5,124 nt of DNA from NCBI GenBank assembly GCA_902475375.1, contig CABRZC010000120.1, positions 1-5,124 of the forward strand, read 5' to 3'. The position numbers and the translations under genes were made by a program. Below are positions 1 to 4,679 of this stretch, piece after piece (the stretch's first letter is position 1; the number at the start of each line of letters is the position of its first letter). Source of the DNA: an uncultured Collinsella sp. (GTDB taxonomy: Bacteria > Actinomycetota > Coriobacteriia > Coriobacteriales > Coriobacteriaceae). Under the pieces are notes generated by a model. It was not told the origin of the DNA, searched no databases, and saw only the letters and a program-made list of their open reading frames with translations.

Positions 1-14
1 ATTATTTTGCCGAA

Positions 15-105
15 TTCTGGGTCGCGCTTTCCCAGAGGACCCCCTTTGGGAAAGCGCGACCCGTTCTGGGCGCAGATTCCGGGACGCACTTTCCGCGATG
101 CCCGG
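15..105. repeat. Intergenic palindromic repeat region with two related hairpins
   Basis: The main hairpin has a perfect 16-bp stem (19-34 with 47-62). It continues through one G-T wobble and three more pairs (35-38 with 43-46), leaving a 4-nt loop at 39-42. The heptamer TTCYGGG occurs three times (15-21, 64-70, 77-83). The segment starting at 77 matches the one starting at 15 at about 20 of 28 positions, including CTTTCC. The second copy forms a weaker imperfect hairpin, CCGGG (79-83) with CCCGG (101-105) plus CGC/GCG inside. Neither hairpin is followed directly by a T-run on either strand, so they are poor intrinsic terminators. The pattern resembles a REP/BIME-like dispersed element in a gene-free gap, but copy number elsewhere in the genome cannot be seen from here. 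Confidence 0.65.
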
Positions 106-135
106 TCACCCCATACCCTCACAATCTCGGCGTAT

Positions 136-170
136 AAAAAACGAGGGAAGGCACACGTCCTTCCCTCGTT
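136..170 (-). terminator. Intrinsic terminator of aspS
   Basis: A perfect 12-bp stem (140-151 with 159-170, arm AACGAGGGAAGG) encloses a 7-nt loop. Read on the minus strand, the stem runs into six T residues (complement of A136-A141). It lies 23 nt past the aspS stop codon in the correct orientation. On the plus strand there is no T-run after the stem, so it works in one direction only. Confidence 0.93.
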
Positions 171-193
171 ACGAGCAATATATAGCCGCTCGC

Positions 194-1981
194 CTACATC
201 AGGCGCAGGCTGACGTCCTTGAGCTGGGCGCCGGAAACGGCACTCGGGGCGCCCGACATAAGGTCGGAGCCGCTGGCCGTCTTGGGGAACGCCATGACGT
301 CGCGGATGGAGTCGGAACCGGTGAGCAGCATGCACACGCGGTCCAGGCCCAGAGCGAAACCGCCCATCGGGGGCGCACCAAACTTGAGCGCCTCCATGAG
401 GAAGCCGAACTGAGACTCGGCGCGCTCCTCGGTAAAGCCCAAGAGCTTGAGCATGGACATCTGCATCTCGGCGTTGTGGATACGCATGCCGCCGCCGCCA
501 GCCTCAAAGCCGTCCATGACAAAGTCGTAGGTGCAAGAACCAGCCGCCAACGGGTCGGCCTCGATCTTGGCGATGTCGGTCTCGGTCGGCAGGGTAAAGG
601 GCTGATGCTCGGCTGCATAGGCCTTGCGGTCCTCATCCCAGTGGAACAGCGGGAAGTTGACGACCCACAGGAAGTCGTGGCCCTCGCGCTTGATCTCGAG
701 CGCGTTAGCCATGTGGGAACGCATGCCGCCCAGGATCTCGTCGGAGAGCAGGCGCGGGCCGGCGGCAAACATCACAAGGTCGCCGGGCTCGACGTCCATG
801 CGCTCGCGCAGAGCCGCCATCTCCTCGTCCGAGAAGAACTTGACGATGGGGCTGTTGATGGAGCCGTCCTCGCGGAAGGCGATCCAGGCCAGGCCCTTGG
901 CGCCAAACGTGGAGGCCACGCCGGCGAGCTTGTCGATCTTGGCACGTGCCCAGGCACCGGCGCCCTTGGCGTTGATGGCCTTGACGACAGAGCCCTCCTC
1001 GTTCGCGGCAGTCGCAAAGACCTTGAACTTGGAGTTGGCAAAGATGTCGGTCAGGTCGACCAGGTGCATGCCATAGCGGGTATCGGGCTTGTCGGAGCCA
1101 TAGGTGTCCATGGCCTCCCAGTAGTCCATACGACGCAGCGGCGTGGGCATCTCGACACCCATGCGGCCGAAGGCATCGGCAAGAACCTCCTCGAGCGCGC
1201 TCATGACATCGTTCTGGTCCACGAAGGACATCTCGATATCGACCTGGGTGAACTCGGGCTGGCGGTCAGCGCGCAGGTCCTCGTCGCGGAAGCACTTGGC
1301 AACCTGGTAGTAGCGCTCGACGCCACCGACCATGAGCAGCTGCTTCAGAAGCTGCGGGGACTGCGGCAGGGCGTAGAAGTTACCCGGCTGGATACGGCTG
1401 GGAACGATGAAGTCTCGAGCGCCCTCGGGCGTGGACTTAAACAGGGAGGGCGTCTCGACCTCCATGAACTCACGGTTGTGCAGCGCCTCGCGAATGGCAA
1501 AGGTGAAGTCGGAGCGCAGCTTGAGGTTGGCCATCATCTCGGGACGGCGGAGGTCCAGATAGCGATAGCGCAGGCGGGTGTCCTCGCTGGTCTCGATGCC
1601 GTCCTCGATCTGGAACGGCGGGGTGACGGACGTGTTGAGCACCTCGGCGTGGTCGGTCAGGACCTCGATCTCGCCGGTCGCGAGCTTAGTGTTGGTGGTC
1701 TCCTCGCCACGGGCGCGCACGACGCCGTGGATCTTGATGGGCCACTCGGGACGCATGGTCTCGGCGATCTTAAAGGCATCGCCGTCGGAGTGCTCGGGGT
1801 CGAAGGTGAGCTGCGTGATGCCCTCGCGGTCACGAAGGTCGCAGAAGATAAGGCCGCCGTGATCGCGGCGACGGCTCACCCAACCGGTGAGGGTGACCTC
1901 TTCGCCCACGTTCTCGAAGCGAAGCTCGCCGCAGGTACGGGTGTGCATGGAATGCTCATCGATGGGACGGGTCTGGCTCAT
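194..1981 (-). CDS. aspS: Aspartyl-tRNA synthetase (bacterial type, probably non-discriminating)
   Basis: A 595-residue class II aminoacyl-tRNA synthetase that charges tRNA with aspartate in the cytoplasm; full length for the bacterial family. Visible parts in order: N-terminal OB-fold anticodon-binding domain (about 12-115, with GWVSRRRDHGG at 33-43), motif 1 around 164-180 ending VETPSL, the QSPQ loop (207-210), motif 2 with FRDEDLRADRQPEFTQ (231-246), the bacterial GAD insertion (about 300-420), a glycine-rich GGGGMRIH segment (495-502), and motif 3 with GLDR (545-548) ahead of the conserved AFPKT. The start at 1981 is chosen because AAAGGAGG lies 9 nt upstream. Family alignment would also allow Met12, but no comparable ribosome site precedes that codon. 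His41 in RRDHGG is the residue type associated with AspRS that also charges tRNA-Asn, whereas E. coli has Leu there. If so, the cell needs a GatCAB amidotransferase, which is not in this window. The gene is monocistronic here, with its own terminator. Confidence 0.98.
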   Translation of the reverse strand: MSQTRPIDEHSMHTRTCGELRFENVGEEVTLTGWVSRRRDHGGLIFCDLRDREGITQLTFDPEHSDGDAFKIAETMRPEWPIKIHGVVRARGEETTNTKLATGEIEVLTDHAEVLNTSVTPPFQIEDGIETSEDTRLRYRYLDLRRPEMMANLKLRSDFTFAIREALHNREFMEVETPSLFKSTPEGARDFIVPSRIQPGNFYALPQSPQLLKQLLMVGGVERYYQVAKCFRDEDLRADRQPEFTQVDIEMSFVDQNDVMSALEEVLADAFGRMGVEMPTPLRRMDYWEAMDTYGSDKPDTRYGMHLVDLTDIFANSKFKVFATAANEEGSVVKAINAKGAGAWARAKIDKLAGVASTFGAKGLAWIAFREDGSINSPIVKFFSDEEMAALRERMDVEPGDLVMFAAGPRLLSDEILGGMRSHMANALEIKREGHDFLWVVNFPLFHWDEDRKAYAAEHQPFTLPTETDIAKIEADPLAAGSCTYDFVMDGFEAGGGGMRIHNAEMQMSMLKLLGFTEERAESQFGFLMEALKFGAPPMGGFALGLDRVCMLLTGSDSIRDVMAFPKTASGSDLMSGAPSAVSGAQLKDVSLRLM

Positions 1982-1990
1982 ACCAGTGAT

Positions 1991-1998
1991 CCTCCTTT
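1991..1998 (-). promoter_or_regulatory. Strong ribosome binding site of aspS
   Basis: On the minus strand this reads AAAGGAGG, nearly full complementarity to the 3' end of 16S rRNA, with 9 nt before the ATG at 1981. It decides the start in favour of Met1 over Met12. Confidence 0.9.
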
Positions 1999-2002
1999 AT
2001 GG

Positions 2003-2044
2003 ATCTGTGCCGCCCCGTGTCGTTCCGGGCGGCGTCGTACAGAT
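2003..2044 (-). promoter_or_regulatory. Stem-loop in the aspS 5' leader
   Basis: Two stacked stems are visible: ATCTGT/ACAGAT (2003-2008 with 2039-2044) and GCCGCCC/GGGCGGC (2009-2015 with 2027-2033). They are separated by a one-sided 5-nt bulge (2034-2038) and capped by an 11-nt loop. On the mRNA the loop and the bulge both contain ACGAC. The structure ends 4 nt before the Shine-Dalgarno site. No T-run follows, so it is not an ordinary attenuator. I see no T-box consensus (no GGNACCGCG-like element), so tRNA-sensing control is not supported by sequence. It may act on translation or mRNA stability, or may simply be a stable GC-rich leader hairpin. Confidence 0.45.
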
Positions 2045-2088
2045 TTGCCCAGCCTGCGTAAACCGCGCAGCCAGACATGGCGTTCTAT

Positions 2089-2097
2089 CTTATCGCA
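2089..2097 (-). promoter_or_regulatory. Candidate extended -10 element for aspS
   Basis: The minus strand reads TGCGATAAG, a TGn-extended -10 with four of six matches to TATAAT. No convincing -35 hexamer lies at 16-18 nt. It would place transcription start near 2082 and give a leader of about 100 nt that includes the 2003-2044 stem-loop. Weak, by-eye evidence. Confidence 0.3.
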
Positions 2098-2193
2098 CCC
2101 GCATCGATGTGCCGCGAAAAAGTAGCTCTTGCCCAAAGACTTGACGGAGACGAAACAATTGACGCACCGCGGCACCCGCCCGCGCTCGTCACG

Positions 2194-2202
2194 TGCGACA
2201 AT
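2194..2202 (+). promoter_or_regulatory. Candidate extended -10 element for serB
   Basis: TGCGACAAT is a TGn-extended -10 with four of six matches to TATAAT, 35 nt before the serB ATG. No -35 hexamer is properly spaced; the two TTGACG hexamers at 2141 and 2159 lie too far upstream. The first five bases match the candidate on the opposite strand for aspS. Weak evidence. Confidence 0.3.
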
Positions 2203-2224
2203 GTGCCCCAATACAACTGCACTC

Positions 2225-2231
2225 GGAAAGG
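2225..2231 (+). promoter_or_regulatory. Ribosome binding site that fixes the serB start
   Basis: GGAAAGG lies 6 nt before the ATG at 2238. The open frame can be extended back to a GTG at 2193, but the extra 15 residues match nothing in the family and that GTG overlaps the candidate promoter. The ATG at 2238 is therefore preferred. Confidence 0.75.
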
Positions 2232-2237
2232 CCCGCC

Positions 2238-2873
2238 ATGACCGCACGCCTCATCGTTATGGATATCGACTCCACGCTCATCAACCAAGAGGTCATCGAC
2301 CTGTTGGGCGAAGAGGCCGGCGTGGGCGAGCAGGTGGCACAGATCACCGAGCGCGCCATGCGCGGCGAGCTAGACTTTAAGCAAGCACTCGAGGAACGCG
2401 TGGGGCTGCTCGCCGGCCTGGACGAGAGCGTATTCGAGCGCACCTTTGAGCGCGTGACATTTACCCCCGGCGCGCTAGAGCTTGTGCGCTCGGCACACAG
2501 CAAGGGCTGGAAGGTCGGCGTGGTAAGCGGCGGCTTTCACGAGGTCGCCGACAAGATCGTGGCCGCCGCGGGCATCGACTTTTGCCTCGCTAACCGCCTG
2601 GAGGTCGTGGACGGCAAGCTCACCGGCAAGCTGGCGGCAAACATTGTGACCAAGGAGTCCAAACTTATCCAGCTGCTGGATTGGGCAGTTGAGTGCGGCG
2701 TCGATATGGCACACACCGTGGCAATCGGCGACGGCGCCAACGACATCCCCATGATTCAGGCCGCGGGCACGGGCATCGCGTTTTGCGCCAAGCCCAAGAC
2801 GCGCGAAGCCGCCCCGTTTGCCATCGACGAGCGCAACCTGATGCTCGCCATGGACATCATCCTGCGCGACTAG
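2238..2873 (+). CDS. serB: Phosphoserine phosphatase (HAD superfamily)
   Basis: A 211-residue cytoplasmic enzyme that hydrolyses L-phosphoserine to L-serine, the last step of the phosphorylated serine pathway. HAD motifs are all present: motif I DIDST with nucleophile Asp9 and acid/base Asp11; Glu18 and Arg54 in the cap region, which bind substrate in characterised SerB enzymes; motif II Ser97 in VVSGGF; motif III Lys142; and motif IV GDGANDIPM (164-172), with Asp165 and Asn168 for Mg2+. A small C1-type cap lies between motifs I and II (about 20-75). The length equals the compact archaeal SerB of Methanocaldococcus jannaschii, and it lacks the N-terminal extension of the E. coli enzyme. It is divergent from aspS. 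serA and serC are not nearby, so it is not in a serine operon here. A related HAD phosphatase is possible, but the DxDSTxxxxxE signature strongly favours SerB. Confidence 0.93.
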   Translation: MTARLIVMDIDSTLINQEVIDLLGEEAGVGEQVAQITERAMRGELDFKQALEERVGLLAGLDESVFERTFERVTFTPGALELVRSAHSKGWKVGVVSGGFHEVADKIVAAAGIDFCLANRLEVVDGKLTGKLAANIVTKESKLIQLLDWAVECGVDMAHTVAIGDGANDIPMIQAAGTGIAFCAKPKTREAAPFAIDERNLMLAMDIILRD

Positions 2874-2905
2874 CAAGTTCGCCCAACAATTGAATCAGCC
2901 TGTCC

Positions 2906-2911
2906 TATAGT
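2906..2911 (+). promoter_or_regulatory. Candidate -10 element upstream of larB
   Basis: TATAGT matches five of six consensus bases, but only a poor -35 (CCAACA at 2883-2888) is correctly spaced. An alternative is the extended -10 TGCTAGACT at 2956-2964. Both sit next to or within reach of the 2910-2943 palindrome, so a bound repressor could block either one. The choice between them cannot be made from sequence. Confidence 0.3.
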
Positions 2912-2943
2912 TTCCGAACAATTTTGTCTTAGTGTTCGGAAAC
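2910..2943. promoter_or_regulatory. Perfect 11-bp inverted repeat, likely operator of the larBC operon
   Basis: GTTTCCGAACA (2910-2920) is the exact reverse complement of TGTTCGGAAAC (2933-2943), with a 12-nt AT-rich spacer. It lies between serB and larB and overlaps candidate promoter elements. A stem-loop terminator for serB is the alternative, but the stem is followed by ATACCTTTT rather than an immediate T-run, and the loop is long. A dyad-binding regulator is more likely; the TetR-family protein encoded at the end of the same operon is the obvious candidate. The arms contain CGAAC/GTTCG as in Gram-positive LexA boxes, but the spacing is wrong for LexA. Confidence 0.6.
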
Positions 2944-2974
2944 ATACCTTTTGAGTGCTAGACTTTGCGCCGTC

Positions 2975-2980
2975 GAAGGG
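2975..2980 (+). promoter_or_regulatory. Ribosome binding site that fixes the larB start
   Basis: GAAGGG lies 7 nt before the ATG at 2988. The frame is open back to a GTG at 2955, but that start has no comparable site and its GTG falls in the candidate extended -10, so the ATG is chosen. Confidence 0.75.
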
Positions 2981-2987
2981 AACATAT

Positions 2988-3770
2988 ATGGATAAGCGAG
3001 ATCTTGAGCAGTTGCTGAGCGATGTTGCCGGCGGAGCAGTCACCCCGGCTGTCGCCCTTACGCGCATCCAGACGGCGCCAACCGCCGATCTGGGCTTTGC
3101 GCAGCTCGATCTTTCGCGCGGAGTGCGCCAGGGAGCCGGCGAGGTCGTCTACGGTGCCGGTAAAACCGCCGAGCAGATTGCCGCCATTATCGAAGCGCTG
3201 CACGATACCGGCCAGGAGCGCATCCTGGTCACGCGCCTGGACGCCGAAAAGGCAGCCCGCACCTCGGAGCTCCTCGACAACGGCATCGACCTGGGATATG
3301 TCCCGGACGCACAGCTCGCCCTCGTGGGCGGCAAGCCCTCCCCCACTGGCAACGGACGCATCGTCGTCGCCTGCGCCGGCACGAGCGACCTGCCCGTCGC
3401 CGAGGAAGCCGCATTGACGGCCGAGTTCTATGGCAACGAGGTCGACCGCCTCTACGACGTGGGTGTCGCCGGCCTGCACCGTCTGCTCGCGCATGCCGAG
3501 GAGCTTGCCCAGGCACAGGTGGTCATCGCCATTGCCGGCATGGAGGGCGCACTGGCGAGCGTTGTCGGCGGCCTGGTGAGCTGTCCGGTCATCGCCGTTC
3601 CCACCAGCGTGGGCTACGGCGCAAGTTTTGGTGGCGTAGCCGCACTGCTCGCCATGCTCAACTCCTGCGCCAGCGGCGTATCGGTCGTCAATATCGACAA
3701 CGGCTTTGGTGCCGCCTACCAGGCAAGTCTTATCAATCATCTGAGCGCCGGCACACCCTGCGCCCGTTAA
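2988..3770 (+). CDS. larB: LarB, pyridinium-3,5-biscarboxylic acid mononucleotide synthase
   Basis: A 260-residue protein of the LarB family, related to the PurE fold. It carries out the first step of nickel-pincer nucleotide synthesis: carboxylation of the pyridinium ring of nicotinic acid adenine dinucleotide and hydrolysis of its phosphoanhydride. The product goes to LarE and then LarC. Family motifs seen are EVVYGAGKT (52-60), GTSDLPVAEEA (131-141), DVGVAGLHRLL (157-167), GMEGALASVVGG (184-195), PVIAVPTSVGYG (200-211), and the C-terminal MLNSCASGV followed by NIDNGFGAA (235-243). The N-terminal 45 residues are a helical lead-in typical of the family. One local oddity is RQGAGEVVYG where, from memory, a proline usually precedes EVVYG. 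No signal peptide or membrane segment is present. It sits 10 nt upstream of larC and is surely cotranscribed with it. Confidence 0.96.
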   Translation: MDKRDLEQLLSDVAGGAVTPAVALTRIQTAPTADLGFAQLDLSRGVRQGAGEVVYGAGKTAEQIAAIIEALHDTGQERILVTRLDAEKAARTSELLDNGIDLGYVPDAQLALVGGKPSPTGNGRIVVACAGTSDLPVAEEAALTAEFYGNEVDRLYDVGVAGLHRLLAHAEELAQAQVVIAIAGMEGALASVVGGLVSCPVIAVPTSVGYGASFGGVAALLAMLNSCASGVSVVNIDNGFGAAYQASLINHLSAGTPCAR

Positions 3771-3774
3771 GGAG
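3769..3774 (+). promoter_or_regulatory. Ribosome binding site of larC overlapping the larB stop
   Basis: AAGGAG begins inside the TAA stop of larB (3768-3770), 6 nt before the larC ATG. This tight arrangement indicates translational coupling of larB and larC. Confidence 0.85.
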
Positions 3775-3780
3775 CATTCC

Positions 3781-4677
3781 ATGTCCAACCATCAGCACAC
3801 GCTTATCATCGACGGCACCTCGGGCATCAGCGGCGACATGACCGTCGCGGCCCTGCTCGACCTGGGCGCCAGCGAGGAGCACCTGCGCGAACAGCTCGCC
3901 ACACTGCCGGTCGACGGCTTTACGATCGCCGTCACGCGTGCAAACAAGCATGGCATCGACGCCTGTGATTTTGACGTCCAGCTTGCAGAGGAGCTCGAGA
4001 ACCACGACCACGATATGGCCTGGCTCTACGGCAACGAAGCAGCTGCCGAGCACATGCACGAGCATGAGCACCACCATCATGACCATGACGAGCACGAACA
4101 CGAGCACTGCCACGAGCATGACCATGAGGGTCACCATCACGCCCACCACCATCACCACCGTTCTTTGGCGGATGTCACCGCCATCATCGATGGCTCACGG
4201 CTAAGCGATGGTGCCAAGCGTCGTGCCCTCGCCATTTTTTCCGTACTCGCCGATGCCGAGGCAAAGGCTCACGGCAAAACGCCCGAGACCGTCATGTTCC
4301 ACGAGGTAGGCGCCGTCGATTCCATCGTCGACGTCTGCTCTGTCGCCATCTGCCTCGATGACCTAGGTATTGAGGACATCGTGGTCGAGTCGCTCTCCGA
4401 AGGCCACGGAACCATTCGCTGCGCCCACGGCCTTATGCCCATTCCCGTCCCCGCTGTCGTCAACCTGTGCCAGGCGGGCAATATCGCCCTCACGCCCGCA
4501 CCGGTCGCTGGCGAGCTCGTGACGCCCACGGGCGCCGCCATCGTCACCGCGCTGCGCACGTCCGAGCACCTGCCGGCACGCTACCACATCGAGGCCGTCG
4601 GCTACGGCGCCGGCAAGCGCCCCTACGAGGGTTGCTCTGGCACGCTCCGTTGTCTACTCGTTGACGTGGATGCATAG
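3781..4677 (+). CDS. larC: LarC-family nickel insertion protein, LarC1 domain only
   Basis: A 298-residue protein matching the N-terminal part of LarC, the CTP-dependent nickel cyclometallase that inserts Ni into the bisthiocarboxylated pyridinium nucleotide. Motifs seen are DGTSGISGDM (11-20), FHEVGAVDSIVD (173-184), GHGTIRCAHG followed by PIPVPAV (208-226), GELVTPTGAA (244-253), and GYGAGKR (274-280) before the LRCLLVDVD end. Between residues 75 and 126 lies a histidine/acid tract with 24 histidines and one cysteine (Cys110), a probable nickel-binding or storage segment. Full-length LarC is usually a little over 400 residues. This protein stops at the usual LarC1/LarC2 boundary and lacks the C-terminal LarC2 domain. 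Some bacteria, such as Lactiplantibacillus plantarum, make LarC from larC1 and larC2 by programmed frameshifting, but no LarC2-like frame follows here. The next gene is tetR, 2 nt away. LarC2 may be encoded elsewhere. Identity as LarC is certain; full activity is not. Confidence 0.94.
   Translation: MSNHQHTLIIDGTSGISGDMTVAALLDLGASEEHLREQLATLPVDGFTIAVTRANKHGIDACDFDVQLAEELENHDHDMAWLYGNEAAAEHMHEHEHHHHDHDEHEHEHCHEHDHEGHHHAHHHHHRSLADVTAIIDGSRLSDGAKRRALAIFSVLADAEAKAHGKTPETVMFHEVGAVDSIVDVCSVAICLDDLGIEDIVVESLSEGHGTIRCAHGLMPIPVPAVVNLCQAGNIALTPAPVAGELVTPTGAAIVTALRTSEHLPARYHIEAVGYGAGKRPYEGCSGTLRCLLVDVDA
4051..4158 (+). other. Histidine-rich low-complexity tract within larC
   Basis: Codons for residues 91-126 encode 22 histidines among 36 residues, mostly as HE/HD alternations ending in a run of five. 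The DNA is a CAC/CAT-rich near-repeat likely to vary in length between strains. In metal-handling proteins such tracts bind Ni2+ or Zn2+; a nickel role fits LarC but is inferred. Confidence 0.9.
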
Positions 4678-4679
4678 CC

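Noticed and set aside
98..2125. A 675-codon open frame on the plus strand covering all of aspS
   Set aside because: It lies in exact codon register opposite aspS, so its lack of stops only reflects the absence of TTA, CTA and TCA codons in aspS. The translation is low-complexity and resembles no family, while the sense strand encodes a complete AspRS.
2003..2240. T-box riboswitch ahead of aspS
   Set aside because: No T-box core sequence, specifier stem or antiterminator is visible, and the likely leader of about 100 nt is too short.
2154..2893. The 9-mer AACAATTGA occurs upstream of both serB (2154-2162) and larB (2885-2893)
   Set aside because: It is short, contains the common palindrome CAATTG, and in neither case does a well-spaced -10 follow the TTGA portion. 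Chance is sufficient.
2910..2943. LexA/SOS box reading of the dyad
   Set aside because: The arms contain CGAAC and GTTCG, but they are separated by 14 nt instead of the 4 nt of a Gram-positive LexA box, and the flanking genes are not SOS genes.
2910..2954. Intrinsic terminator of serB
   Set aside because: The stem is good, but the loop is 12 nt and the only T-run (TTTT) begins several bases after the stem, preceded by ATACC. An operator explains the position better, though partial termination is not excluded.
2958..3788. A 276-codon minus-strand open frame opposite larB, with similar ones opposite serB (2475-2876) and larC (3733-4158)
   Set aside because: All are in codon register with the sense genes and have the same explanation. 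Their products show no recognisable domains; the one opposite larC is just a Val/Met-rich mirror of the histidine tract.
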